Shown piece after piece: positions 1-8,621 of a stretch of 64,000 nucleotides of DNA. Location of the stretch: the NCBI RefSeq assembly GCF_004798585.1, contig NZ_PPXQ01000023.1, forward strand, positions 1-64,000, read 5' to 3'. The notes under the pieces are model-generated. The model did no database searches, had not been told where the DNA came from, and saw nothing but the letters and a program-made list of their open reading frames with translations. Within the stretch, counting starts at the first letter, position 1. Every line of letters starts with the position of its first letter. Made by a program: the position numbers and the translations under genes. This DNA comes from Massilia sp. Mn16-1_5 (GTDB lineage: Bacteria > Pseudomonadota > Gammaproteobacteria > Burkholderiales > Burkholderiaceae_D).

Positions 1-61
1 AACCCTTGCGCTCCTTGGGAACCCGGACCTTATGCCGTGTTCGTTGCTCTGCTGTCCACAT
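1..61 (-). CDS. Partial IS5-type transposase, N-terminus only (probable)
   Basis: An open frame enters from the left edge on the minus strand. It starts at ATG 61-59 behind a good ribosome site (AGGAG, seven bases upstream). Its 20 visible residues start MWTAEQRTRH and are basic. A start of this kind (MWT followed by basic residues) is typical of IS5-family transposases, but too little is visible to place the element. The rest lies outside the window. Family assignment is inference from the first residues only. Confidence 0.35.
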   Translation of the reverse strand, partial: MWTAEQRTRHKVRVPKERKG

Positions 62-139
62 GGCGTACTCCTATCGAAGAGGACCATTTGGACATCATAG
101 TTGCTTCCGAGTTTTCAAACCGTCTCTAAGGAACCAAAA

Positions 140-481
140 ATGTTTTACTCTACAAAACGAATCGTAGCTTTTTTCTCCGCTCTAACGCTTGCACAGGCAG
201 TTTTTGCGCATGACGGCCCGCATGACGACATCCGCAAACTCGGAATGACGGCGCCTGTTTCCGCTGCAACACGCACGGTCACGATTGCTCCGCAGACAAG
301 GTATATAAATGTGAATCAGGGGGATATCGTCAAGTTTGAAGTCGATGGAAAAGTCTTCGCATGGCAATTCGACACGGAACGTCCCCAAGGTTGGCTTGAC
401 CTCGCGCTGTTCGCTCCGAAAGGGATAAGTACATACGGGGTACAAGTATTCGTCGGGCAGAATCCGCTTTATCAGAACTGA
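140..481 (+). CDS. CzcE-like periplasmic metal-binding protein
   Basis: Secreted protein of 113 residues. The ATG at 140 is preferred over the upstream TTG at 101 because AAGGA lies just before it and the signal peptide then begins properly (basic start, hydrophobic core, cleavage near AQAVFAHD). After cleavage come a His/Asp motif (HDGPHDD) and a small beta-rich domain. The length and pattern match the CzcE/copper-resistance family, whose members bind copper in the periplasm. It lies upstream of a cytochrome c gene in the same direction. The function is family-level inference; no partner is shown by the sequence. Confidence 0.65.
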   Translation: MFYSTKRIVAFFSALTLAQAVFAHDGPHDDIRKLGMTAPVSAATRTVTIAPQTRYINVNQGDIVKFEVDGKVFAWQFDTERPQGWLDLALFAPKGISTYGVQVFVGQNPLYQN

Positions 482-712
482 TACACATAAGGTCGCGCGC
501 CCCGACACCACGCACACGCCCGTGCACCCGGCGGTTGGACCGGTAGCGACCGCAACAGGGCCAGCAAGGAGCGGGCGGGGGCATCAAAGGCGACGCGTGG
601 CCGCGGTCTGCAATCTATGACACCGCGCCGTACTTGGGGGGCATGTTGCTGTTCAGACTTCTACCCGGAGAGTGCTCTTGGATGGTGCAGCAAATTGAAA
701 ACGGAAGAGCGT

Positions 713-1396
713 ATGAAGCCAGTCACCAAACACATTCTGGCGACGACAGCGATCCTGCTTGCAGGCGGCACCCTGGCTTTTGGCCTTTTCGCGCATTTTG
801 GCGTATATAACTTTGGCGCCGATGCGCAACACTCCGCACCAGTCTATTCGATGCTCGAATATATGCGCGAACGCTCCATTGAGGTACGCGCGCAAAGTAT
901 CAAGGTTCCTGTCCTCAAGGACCCTGGCCGGAAAGTTAAAGGCGCGGGAAACTATAACGCCATGTGTGCGCAGTGCCATCTGGCCCCTAGTATGGCAGAG
1001 ACCGAGCTGAGCAGAGGCCTATATCCGGCGCCCCCCAATCTTTCGAAAACCCGCTTTGAACCAGGACAGGCGTTTTGGGCGATTAAACATGGGATAAAAA
1101 CTTCGGGTATGCCCGCTTGGGGCAAAAGCATGAACGACGAAGAAATCTGGAATATGGTCGGGTTCCTGCAGCAACTACCGAGCCTCGATGCCCAAGGATA
1201 CCGCGCTATGGTTGCCAAAAGCTCCGGACATTCTCATGTCGGTGCAGGCGCGGGCCATGAGGAAGGGACCTCGGGCCAAGACCCGCACGATGGAATGGGG
1301 CATGCCGAAGGAGAGGGCGAACATCCAAGCGGCATGCGAGACATGGACCATGCGACGACCTCCAGGCCGGCGCCCGAAGCTGAGCACGCACACTGA
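713..1396 (+). CDS. Membrane-anchored or secreted c-type cytochrome with His-rich tail
   Basis: A 227-residue protein starting at ATG 713 behind GGAAGAG. An N-terminal hydrophobic segment (about residues 8-28) acts as signal or anchor. One class-I haem-c site is visible (CAQCH, about residue 85), with a likely Met ligand further on (SGMPAWG). The last 55 residues are rich in His, Gly and Glu, an unusual tail that suggests metal binding. Such cytochromes often sit in copper islands beside CzcE-like and multicopper oxidase genes and may accept electrons from metal oxidation; that role is inferred. The gene follows the CzcE-like gene by about 230 bp. Confidence 0.7.
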   Translation: MKPVTKHILATTAILLAGGTLAFGLFAHFGVYNFGADAQHSAPVYSMLEYMRERSIEVRAQSIKVPVLKDPGRKVKGAGNYNAMCAQCHLAPSMAETELSRGLYPAPPNLSKTRFEPGQAFWAIKHGIKTSGMPAWGKSMNDEEIWNMVGFLQQLPSLDAQGYRAMVAKSSGHSHVGAGAGHEEGTSGQDPHDGMGHAEGEGEHPSGMRDMDHATTSRPAPEAEHAH

Positions 1397-1457
1397 GCCA
1401 GGCACCAAGGTACTGGACGTGTGCGTGAACAAGCCAGACTGACTGCAAAGGATCGAC

Positions 1458-2747
1458 TCAGCTCGTCAGCGGGGTCGAAATTGCCAACACGCCTTTCGCA
1501 CCGTGGCCGAAACGCGCTATCGCGTCGCGATGCTTGGCCAGCTCGCCATAACTGATGTAGCGCACGTCGAGTTCGCCCACCCGGGAAAAGGCCGGACGAG
1601 CGAACTGGTTGCGCACATCCTGCTCGCGTGCATCCGGGGCAACCAGGAAGAAGGTCGATCCGTCGTGTTCCGGAACCCCGAGGGCGAGATCGAGCATCCG
1701 GACGATGCCGGAGTAAATGCTTGTGCTGTGCTCGACTTCAAAGGCCATCGCGATCTTTCCGCTTCCCGGGTCCAACCAGAGAACGTCAATCAGTGCGATC
1801 GTGTCGCATGCCGGGCTCAAGCGAATGAACTGCGGAAGCTCAGTGAGACAATGGTCGCCGAGCTTGCCACCGGCGTATTCCCGCCCTTTGTCGTTATTTG
1901 CAATCCAGACCCGGTACCCGAGAGACAAGCCAAGATCTCGCAGCCATCCTTGGACCTGCGTATGACTCTGGTCGTTTTCCGACGCCGCCTGCCTTGCCTT
2001 TGCCGCAGCGGTACTTTCCTGGTTCACCTTGGCCAGGTCTGCTTTCCAGTCTACTGAGAGAGAGCTGCCAGCTTCGAGCGCGTAGCGCCCCGTCCCGATA
2101 TCGAACAGCAAGCCTGCGACTGCGCCGAGGTCGTTGGAGAGCAGCTTGCGATGGGTTTCGTTGAATTCGATAACGCGGCGGCGCATTGCCAGGTATTCGC
2201 TCCAACGACCGAGTTTCACATTCGCACCAAACAATGCGTTGAAACCCTTGACGATCGCGGTATTGTTGGGAGGGACAATGGTGGGGTGCAGGAAGTACAG
2301 CAGATTGGCACAGGCAGGACCGAGCCCCTTGATCTGCACACTGTCTAGAAGCTGAACAGCCTTGACGACGTCGTCTTCGCGCTCGCAGCACAAACAGGTG
2401 TCGAGAAACCGCCCGAACGCGAGCTGGTTGTTTCGACTCTCGTAAATGTCGGGGATCCGCAGTTTCGGTTTCCAGAGGAACGCGTGATCGGCTCCCTTGA
2501 ATATTTGACGCTGTTCAGCAATCGAATGGACGACGGTTTCGAGCGATGAGCCCCGGTAGGCTACGCCAAAAGTGTTCTCGCGTATTTCCTTTACAACGGC
2601 CTGGAGGCCCCGTCGAATCGACCGGAAGTTCTTCAGGCGTTCGTCCCACATGAACCAGGTCTGGTACGAGCCCCCATTGTCGGCCCGCCATTGCTCGATT
2701 AACCGCTGCTGTTGGTGTAAGGTTGGGGCACCTGTGTCGAGACTCAA
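1458..2747 (-). CDS. Solitary PD-(D/E)XK-like nuclease with helix-hairpin-helix-like region
   Basis: A 429-residue protein. I chose TTG 2747 as the start because GGAG lies six bases upstream; the frame stays open to ATG 2861, but that extension has no ribosome site and looks non-coding. The middle holds a segment resembling a helix-hairpin-helix (VQIKGLGPACANLLYFL). The C-terminal third has an Asp (ALIDVLWLD) followed by FEVEHSTSIYSG, the D...ExE-type core seen in restriction-like nucleases. No methyltransferase or second subunit is adjacent. It could be an orphan restriction enzyme, a DNA-repair nuclease or a defence protein. The fold call is inference from motifs; the specificity is unknown. 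Confidence 0.5.
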   Translation of the reverse strand: MSLDTGAPTLHQQQRLIEQWRADNGGSYQTWFMWDERLKNFRSIRRGLQAVVKEIRENTFGVAYRGSSLETVVHSIAEQRQIFKGADHAFLWKPKLRIPDIYESRNNQLAFGRFLDTCLCCEREDDVVKAVQLLDSVQIKGLGPACANLLYFLHPTIVPPNNTAIVKGFNALFGANVKLGRWSEYLAMRRRVIEFNETHRKLLSNDLGAVAGLLFDIGTGRYALEAGSSLSVDWKADLAKVNQESTAAAKARQAASENDQSHTQVQGWLRDLGLSLGYRVWIANNDKGREYAGGKLGDHCLTELPQFIRLSPACDTIALIDVLWLDPGSGKIAMAFEVEHSTSIYSGIVRMLDLALGVPEHDGSTFFLVAPDAREQDVRNQFARPAFSRVGELDVRYISYGELAKHRDAIARFGHGAKGVLAISTPLTS

Positions 2748-2960
2748 AAATGACTCCGGTCGTTCAGTAAATAAAATACATTGTAACGCCGAGCAATGGA
2801 AAATGGGGCCGTCAGGGCCCGGGCGGTATGGCGCACCGCTCGATTGCCAGAAAGCTGACATTCACCATTTTGCGCGAGTAGTTAGGCAGTCCGCATGCCG
2901 TAAGGGCTTCGCTGTCTTGAACGTCCACTTTTTAAGCCAGCGCTGTCCCTCCTCGGGAGC

Positions 2961-3164
2961 TCACTTGCGTTTCTTCCTACGCCCTGAAGTGGTCCGGGTT
3001 TCGCGCGGTACTGGTTGCGAAACCTTGGCTGCTTTCAATATCCTGCGTCTGGTACGCCTTGCACGGACACCGTGTACGACGAAACCAGTGACAACGATGG
3101 CCAAAATGCCGGCTGCCATGGCAAGCAGCTCCATAACAGAATCCGGAACGATAACCTCTTCCAC
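2961..3164 (-). CDS. Small single-span membrane protein with basic tail
   Basis: A 67-residue protein starting at GTG 3164, supported by AGAGG six bases upstream. One hydrophobic helix (about residues 9-30) is followed by an Arg/Lys-rich cytosolic tail ending GRRKKRK. No known domain is recognised. A second protein with the same design lies at 45636-45818, inside the czc operon, which makes a real gene more likely. Function unknown. Confidence 0.5.
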   Translation of the reverse strand: MEEVIVPDSVMELLAMAAGILAIVVTGFVVHGVRARRTRRRILKAAKVSQPVPRETRTTSGRRKKRK

Positions 3165-3419
3165 TGTTTACCTCTGACGTGTTGTGACGCGAACAGCTAT
3201 TTTCGCACGCGCAATTCAATTCCGATATCCAGCGCATCGGTTAGCACCCACCGTCGCCGGGGTAGCAGTAAGTGTTACGCCGTGGTGCTACCCGGGCGAT
3301 GCTGCGTTCTCTCGGGGGTGACGACGCCAATGTGGCGTACGACGACTTCAAGATATAGGTGCGGCAGTCCAGGGCCGCTCCCGATCGGTCTGGAGGGGTA
3401 CGACCGGGACACGCCCCTT

Positions 3420-3863
3420 TTACTTTGCGTTCCGGGAGGACCAGTGCACGTGGACGATTGACCAAGCGCCGTCCTTTTTCTGCAGAACGGCCGTTTCAGT
3501 CCCGAGCATGTGGATGGCCTTGCCGCGCAGGGTGCCGGTAGTCTCGGTTTCCTGCCACACGATCGCCGTGTTGCCCTCGACGCGCTCGCTTTGCTGGAGC
3601 ACCTTGCGCGTCGAGTTCTTCGCAAACTCCATGTCGCCCCCGAGGTGGTGGCCCGCGTACTCCTCGCGCGAGCGTTCTACATGGCCGGCCTCGTAGATGG
3701 CGATGTCCGCTGCCAACAGACTGGTGGCCCGCGCCTTGTCCCCCGCGACAAGAGCATCATGGAAGGCCGCAAGTGCCTCAGTGGGCGAGGCGGCAAGGGT
3801 GCCTGCCGATGCACTCGTCATCGCGGCTATCAGAAAAAGTCCTGCAGTCGATTTTTTTATCAT
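3420..3863 (-). CDS. Secreted NTF2/SnoaL-like (DUF4440-type) protein
   Basis: A 147-residue protein from ATG 3863 with AAGGAA upstream. A signal peptide (MIKKSTAGLFLIAAM..., cleavage near TLAA) precedes a cone-shaped-fold domain of the NTF2 superfamily (ALAAFHDALVAGDKA at its start, GAWSIVHVHWSS at its end). Such proteins occur at the end of copper operons in Burkholderiales; their biochemical role is not established. It is the last gene of the leftward copper operon, after the CusF-like gene. The fold assignment is reasonably firm; the function is not. Confidence 0.7.
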   Translation of the reverse strand: MIKKSTAGLFLIAAMTSASAGTLAASPTEALAAFHDALVAGDKARATSLLAADIAIYEAGHVERSREEYAGHHLGGDMEFAKNSTRKVLQQSERVEGNTAIVWQETETTGTLRGKAIHMLGTETAVLQKKDGAWSIVHVHWSSRNAK

Positions 3864-4030
3864 TTTCGTTCCTTGTCGTGAGGAAGGGGGGCCGGCGCCA
3901 TTGGCGTCGAAACCGGGCCGAGGGAGGTCGCGGCCACCCGCACCGCGACCTGTATGAAGCCCATCCGCAGGTGCGCGCGCGGGGATGGACCGCACTTGCG
4001 CCTGTTCGATCGTTGGGCCTGCCTCGTCGA

Positions 4031-4375
4031 TTACTGCGCTTTCTGCAGCTGGATAATCGTGATCGCTCCATTGACGCGTTCGGCTGCGAAGGTAATCTTG
4101 TCGCCGACCTTTACCTGGTCCAGCATCGCGGCGTCCTTCGTGCGAAATGCCATGGTCATACCCGGCATGTTCAGGTTCGCGATGTCTCCGTGACGAAGCG
4201 TGATTTTTCCCGCCTCCTTGTCGACCTTTTTCACTTCAGCGTCTACCAGCGTCGGCGCTGCCGCCTGCTCGTCGGCATGGGCCTCGTGGCCGCCGTGCGC
4301 GTGTTCCTGCGCGGAGGCGGCCGCTGCGCCAGCTGCCATGACGAGGGCGATTGCGAGTTTGGAAATTGCGTTCAT
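4031..4375 (-). CDS. cusF: CusF-like periplasmic copper-binding protein
   Basis: A 114-residue secreted protein with AAAGGAA before ATG 4375. A signal peptide (cleavage near ASAQ) is followed by a His-rich stretch (EHAHGGHEAHADE) and one CusF-type beta-barrel. The Cu(I) site motif is MPGMTM, with an upstream His in RHGDIAN. The family carries periplasmic Cu(I)/Ag(I) to RND pumps or other acceptors. It lies between the DUF411 gene and the NTF2-like gene in the operon with the multicopper oxidase, so it probably buffers or delivers copper there. Confidence 0.85.
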   Translation of the reverse strand: MNAISKLAIALVMAAGAAAASAQEHAHGGHEAHADEQAAAPTLVDAEVKKVDKEAGKITLRHGDIANLNMPGMTMAFRTKDAAMLDQVKVGDKITFAAERVNGAITIIQLQKAQ

Positions 4376-4402
4376 GTCGATTCCTTTCGTGGTTGGGTTT
4401 GG

Positions 4403-4846
4403 TCAGTTGTAATGCTTGTATACAGACGTACGGCCGCCGGCCTGCACCAGCAGAACGTCGTACGGATCCTTGCGCGGGCCTTCCATGCCGGGCGAGCCAA
4501 GCGGCATCGCGGGTACCGCTAGTCCTTTGGCTTTTGGCTTCTCCGCGAGCAGCCGTTTGATCTCGGACGCTGGCACATGACCTTCGATGGCATAGCCGCC
4601 CACCATTCCGGTATGGCAGGAACCAAGCGCATCTGGAATGCCACCGCGCTCGCGGTAGTCCGAAGGGTTCGCAACGTTAACCACACGGGTCTTGATGCCG
4701 TTCGCTTCGAGGTGCTTGACCCATTCCTCGCAGCAGCCGCAGTACTCGCTCTTGTAGACGTCGATGACAGGGGCAGCGGCAATGGCGGCCATCGGGATGC
4801 ACAATGCCGCAGCCAGTGCGGCGCGATTAAGAATTCGTTGAATCAT
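4403..4846 (-). CDS. DUF411 (CopG-type) secreted metal-binding protein
   Basis: A 147-residue protein; AAAGGAG precedes ATG 4846. A signal peptide (cleavage near AIAA) is followed by a thioredoxin-like DUF411 domain with a CGCCEEW motif and a further Cys in GSCHTGM. DUF411 proteins are regular members of copper and silver operons and are thought to bind or chaperone these ions in the periplasm. It sits 25 bp upstream of the multicopper-oxidase coding end and 27 bp before the CusF-like gene, as expected for co-transcription. Confidence 0.85.
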   Translation of the reverse strand: MIQRILNRAALAAALCIPMAAIAAAPVIDVYKSEYCGCCEEWVKHLEANGIKTRVVNVANPSDYRERGGIPDALGSCHTGMVGGYAIEGHVPASEIKRLLAEKPKAKGLAVPAMPLGSPGMEGPRKDPYDVLLVQAGGRTSVYKHYN

Positions 4847-4871
4847 TGGATTGCTCCTTTCCGTGATGTTT

Positions 4872-6266
4872 TCAGTGGTGTCCCTGGTGGCCGGCCGGCT
4901 TGCGCACGGTCACCTCGACCTCCGGCCCCTTGCCCGCGGCGGGCATTGCCTGCCCGCCGGCCGAGCCGCTACGCACTGTGGCCGGTGCCTCGCCTTTCCA
5001 TTCGTAGGCCACGGTGCCTGCCGGATGCTTGTACCAGCCAGGGTCCTTGTAGTCGCCCGGCTTCTGGTCCTTGCGAACCTTGAGCACGGTGAACATGCCG
5101 CCCATCTCGACACCGCCGAAAGGCCCTTGGCCAGTCATCATCGGCAGTGTGTTGTCCGGAATCGGCATTTCCATGTCGCCCATCGAGCCCCCCTTGTCGC
5201 CCATGACCATGTAGTCCGGCACGAGCTTCGAGATCTTTTCCGCGACGCCGCGGTGGTCCACACCGATCATGTTCGGCACGCTGTGTCCCATCGCATTCAT
5301 CGTGTGGTGCGACTTGTGGCAGTGGAAGGCCCAGTCCCCCAGGTCGGTTGCGACGAATTCGATCGCGCGCATCTGCCCGACCGCGATATCGGTGGTGACC
5401 TCGGGCCAGCGCGACTCCGGCCGGGTCCAGCCGCCATCGGTGCCCGTCACCTCGAACTCGTGGCCGTGCAGGTGGATCGGGTGGTTCGTCATCGTCAGGT
5501 TGCCGGCGCGGATGCGCACGCGATCTCCCTGGCGCACGTTCATCGTGTCAACGCCGGGAAAGGCGCGGCTGTTGATCGTCCACAGGTTGAAGTCCGTCAT
5601 CTCATTGACCCGAGGCGTGTAGCTGCCGGGCTCGATGTCATACGCGTTAAGCAGGAAGACGAAGTCGCGGTCGACCGCGTGCTGGCGCGGATCCTTGGGG
5701 TGTGTGACCCAGAACCCCATCATTCCCATTGCCATCTGCACCATTTCATCGGCGTGCGGGTGGTACATGAAGGTGCCGGGCCGGCGGGCGATGAACTCAT
5801 AAACAAAGGTTTTACCTGGCTGGATGCCTGGCTGGTTCAACCCGGTAACACCGTCCATGCCGTTTGGCAGCCGCTGTCCGTGCCAGTGGATGCTGGTGTG
5901 CTCGGGCAGGCGATTGGTCACGAAAATACGTACCCGGTCGCCCTCGACCACTTCGATGGTCGGCCCCGGGCTCTGGCCGTTGTAGCCCCAAAGGTTCGCT
6001 TTCATGCCGGGGGCAATTTCGCGCACCACCGGCTCGGCGATCAGGTGGAACTCCTTGACACCGTTATTCATACGCCAGGGCAGGGTCCAGCCGTTCAGGG
6101 TGACGACCGGGTTGTAGGGGCGTCCGTTTGGCGGTACCAGCGGCGGCTGGGTCGCCGCACTGCTCATGCTTGGCGCTTCCGGCAGCGTGGCGGCGCCGGC
6201 GCGGGTGACGAGGCCGGCACCAACCAGTGCTGCGGCGCCGCTGAAAAAATCTCGACGAGAACTCAT
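4872..6266 (-). CDS. Multicopper oxidase (periplasmic copper/cuprous oxidase)
   Basis: A 464-residue enzyme, start ATG 6266 after AAGGA. It has a Tat-like leader (SSRRDFF then hydrophobic). All four copper-ligand blocks are visible: HWHG (about 127-130), HPH (about 169-171), HPIHLHGHEF, and HCHKSHHTMNAMGH at the end of the blue-copper domain. The family oxidises Cu(I) to Cu(II) in the periplasm. The C-terminus carries Met/Gly-rich (GDKGGSMGDMEM) and His-containing segments. It is shorter than classic plasmid CopA (about 600 residues). The neighbours (TolC-like, DUF411, CusF) form a copper operon. Confidence 0.88.
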   Translation of the reverse strand: MSSRRDFFSGAAALVGAGLVTRAGAATLPEAPSMSSAATQPPLVPPNGRPYNPVVTLNGWTLPWRMNNGVKEFHLIAEPVVREIAPGMKANLWGYNGQSPGPTIEVVEGDRVRIFVTNRLPEHTSIHWHGQRLPNGMDGVTGLNQPGIQPGKTFVYEFIARRPGTFMYHPHADEMVQMAMGMMGFWVTHPKDPRQHAVDRDFVFLLNAYDIEPGSYTPRVNEMTDFNLWTINSRAFPGVDTMNVRQGDRVRIRAGNLTMTNHPIHLHGHEFEVTGTDGGWTRPESRWPEVTTDIAVGQMRAIEFVATDLGDWAFHCHKSHHTMNAMGHSVPNMIGVDHRGVAEKISKLVPDYMVMGDKGGSMGDMEMPIPDNTLPMMTGQGPFGGVEMGGMFTVLKVRKDQKPGDYKDPGWYKHPAGTVAYEWKGEAPATVRSGSAGGQAMPAAGKGPEVEVTVRKPAGHQGHH

Positions 6267-6280
6267 TTGCTAATCCTTGT

Positions 6281-7696
6281 TTAATGTTCGGGTGCGGCTT
6301 CGGCGGCGCTCGATGCGCCGAGCGATACCGACGCACCGCCGCTGCCGTTAATTGCTGCTTGCAGGTCGGTCTCGGCAATCCAATAATCGCGCTGGGCCTG
6401 GATCGCTGCATTCACGCCCGTGACCTGGGTACGGGCATCGGCCAGCAGCTCGAACACGCTCGCGAGCATGCCGTTGTAGCGAAGCAGGGTCTCCTCCGAG
6501 ATTTTTTTCTGCAGGGGGACGACCTCGTCCCGGTACTGCTTGCTAAGGTCGTAGGTGGTCCGGTAGGCCGAATAGGCTTCCCGCACCTGCGAGCGCGCCA
6601 CCGTTGCGGCATGCGCTGTCCGGTGCACGGCCTGCATGTAGAGCGATTGCGCCTTGGCGACACGTGCGCCGCCCCAGTCGAAGATCGGCAGCGCGAGCTC
6701 GACCTCATAGCCGTTCTCGCGCGGGGAACCCGATTTGCTGGTGTTGGCATAACCGGCGTCGAGCACGTTGATAAAGCCCGTTGCTTTCGTCAGACCGAGC
6801 GCGCGGGCAGTCGATTCGGTGTCGAGTTTGGACAGGCGCACGTCGAGGCGTTGCTGCATGGCCAGCGATTCGATATTGGCGGCTTCGCGGGGAGCCGCAG
6901 GCAGATCCGGCAGGCGCTCGGGTAACTGAAATGCCGTATGCTCGCCCCATACCCCCATGAGGCGGGCAAGCTGTTCGCGCGCGGCGGTCGCATTGTGCCG
7001 CGCCCGTGCGAGTTGAGCCGTCGCCTCGGCCGAGAAGGCCTGTTCGCGTGCCTGGTCCAGCGCACTCAGGTTACCCACGCTGGCCATGCGCTGGGCCAGT
7101 TCCGCGCTTGCCTGCGCAGCCTCGCGTACCTGCTCGGCATAGCGTGCCGACTGGCTTGCCGCGACCGCCGTGAACCAGGCCTTGCGCGTGTCCGCGGCCA
7201 GGTTAACGGCATCCAGGGCGGCGACCAGCTTGGCACTTTCGAAGCGGCGCGCCTCTATATCGCGGCGGATCGGGATGGTCACGAGGCCGACGAGATCGAA
7301 CATCACACTGCGTTCGATCTCGGTTTCCCCGCCACCCGACATGCGACTGAAGCTGAAGCTCGGATTGCTCATCCGGCCAGCCTGGACCAGATCGGCCTCG
7401 GCCACACCCAGTCCAGCCAGGGAGGCGCGCAGGCCGCGGTTGTTAAGCAACGCGACACGCACCGCATCGTCTGCGGAAAGTGGAGACTTCATGAGCCGGG
7501 CGAGTTCTTCTCGCGCCGGATCGGCGTTCCCAGCGGCTTTCGGCAAGCGCACATCCTGCCCGGTGCGTTCCTTGGTAAGGGCGGATACCGAATCGAGGCC
7601 GCCGTCCTGCGAGAACGTTGCGCAACCGCTCAAGACCAGTACCAGGGCGCTCGCAGCGATGGCGCGGAGTGGGGGAAGAGAGGACTGTTTTGTCAT
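6281..7696 (-). CDS. TolC-family outer-membrane lipoprotein
   Basis: A 471-residue protein with a lipobox (LVLSGCATF) and two outer-membrane efflux repeats; GAAGGCG precedes ATG 7696. TolC proteins form trimeric channels that normally serve an RND pump and adaptor. Here no pump or adaptor lies in the operon; the next gene is the multicopper oxidase, 14 bp away. Many cop operons have copB, an outer-membrane protein, in this position. It may work with one of the pumps encoded elsewhere in the window, or alone in the copper pathway. Confidence 0.85.
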   Translation of the reverse strand: MTKQSSLPPLRAIAASALVLVLSGCATFSQDGGLDSVSALTKERTGQDVRLPKAAGNADPAREELARLMKSPLSADDAVRVALLNNRGLRASLAGLGVAEADLVQAGRMSNPSFSFSRMSGGGETEIERSVMFDLVGLVTIPIRRDIEARRFESAKLVAALDAVNLAADTRKAWFTAVAASQSARYAEQVREAAQASAELAQRMASVGNLSALDQAREQAFSAEATAQLARARHNATAAREQLARLMGVWGEHTAFQLPERLPDLPAAPREAANIESLAMQQRLDVRLSKLDTESTARALGLTKATGFINVLDAGYANTSKSGSPRENGYEVELALPIFDWGGARVAKAQSLYMQAVHRTAHAATVARSQVREAYSAYRTTYDLSKQYRDEVVPLQKKISEETLLRYNGMLASVFELLADARTQVTGVNAAIQAQRDYWIAETDLQAAINGSGGASVSLGASSAAEAAPEH

Positions 7697-7711
7697 TATT
7701 GTCGCCTTCGC

Positions 7712-8080
7712 TTAATGGTGTTTGCTGTGATCGACAGGCGCTGGCTGGGGGCGCGGGCCATCCGGTGAGCCGGCGTGCACCGGCGCAGCTGCAGCTGCGG
7801 CGCCTTTATCCCCGGACTGTTCTGCCTGCTGCGCGACATGTCCGGCATGCCCGGACGGAGCCGCCAGGGCGTCGTTCGCCGCACGCCAGGCCTTGTCAGG
7901 CGTAGGCTGTGCTTCCTGGGCCGGCTGGGCCGGGCGGGGGATTGCCGACTCGTACACGATCGGCGGTGCGGCCGCATGCGGATCGGCAGGGTCAGGCGCA
8001 AGGAAGGATTGCTGGGCCAGCGCACCGAGGGGTGCAGCCAGCAGGACGCCAAAAGCGGCGGCCAAAAGTTTCTGATTCAT
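7712..8080 (-). CDS. Secreted Ala/Pro-rich protein with His tail
   Basis: A 122-residue protein, GAGGA before ATG 8080. A signal peptide (cleavage near ALAQ) precedes a low-complexity Ala/Pro-rich chain with scattered His and the terminal sequence DHSKHH. No domain is recognised. It lies 15 bp upstream of the TolC-like gene and 102 bp after the CzcI/CopI-like gene, so it probably belongs to the same copper operon. A periplasmic copper-buffering role is a guess from composition and context. Confidence 0.6.
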   Translation of the reverse strand: MNQKLLAAAFGVLLAAPLGALAQQSFLAPDPADPHAAAPPIVYESAIPRPAQPAQEAQPTPDKAWRAANDALAAPSGHAGHVAQQAEQSGDKGAAAAAAPVHAGSPDGPRPQPAPVDHSKHH

Positions 8081-8182
8081 TGTCAGTCCTCAAAATCGGC
8101 AACTGGGGCGTGCATGTGCACGCGCGTACGCGCAAGATGTGTGACCGGACCAATGGGATGGCGCGGCCAGCTCTTGTTTCGA

Positions 8183-8611
8183 TTAAGCGGATTGACGCCG
8201 GGGAGGGCGTTGAGGACCGTCGGGGATAAATCCCGGGACCATCGCCATTGGCGACACGAGGAAGACGTCGGAGCCGTCGAAGCCAGGGACGGCGAGGAAG
8301 GCCGACGGCGGCGCTACCGCGCCGGCACAGAGTGCAGAGCATGCGCTGCAGGATGAGTGAACCTGCTTCTCGAACTTCGCAGGCTGAGCGTGCGTATCGG
8401 ATCCGCTGTCGCCGGCGTCGCTCGCATGGGCGCCGTGATGGGCTTGCATCTCGATGCCTGCGCCAAGGTGGGCAGCATGGGTGCGCTCGACCTTATGGCT
8501 GACCTGGCTGGAATCGGGTGCGCATGACATCCCGACGCTGGCAGCAAGTGCATGCAGCGGGAGTATGGCTATCAGGAGCCAAATCAGGAATGTCTTGAGC
8601 GAGCGGTTCAT
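8183..8611 (-). CDS. CopI/CzcI-like small secreted Cys/His protein, first gene of copper operon
   Basis: A 142-residue protein from ATG 8611. A signal peptide (MNRSLKTFLIWLLIAILPLHALA) is followed by His-rich sequence (AAHLGAGIEMQAHHGAHASD) and a Cys cluster (SSCSACSALCAG). The design matches small proteins such as CzcI, which head metal-efflux operons in Burkholderiales. No ribosome site is visible; an extended -10 element lies only 10 bases upstream, so the message may start almost at the ATG. The upstream reading frame to 8764 is rejected for that reason. Confidence 0.6.
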   Translation of the reverse strand: MNRSLKTFLIWLLIAILPLHALAASVGMSCAPDSSQVSHKVERTHAAHLGAGIEMQAHHGAHASDAGDSGSDTHAQPAKFEKQVHSSCSACSALCAGAVAPPSAFLAVPGFDGSDVFLVSPMAMVPGFIPDGPQRPPRRQSA

Positions 8612-8621
8612 GGATGTGCCG

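Noticed and set aside
4851..6284. Long open frame on the plus strand opposite the multicopper oxidase
   Set aside because: Its antisense partner has all copper motifs; this frame is compositionally odd (His/Arg/Val) and has no recognisable domain.
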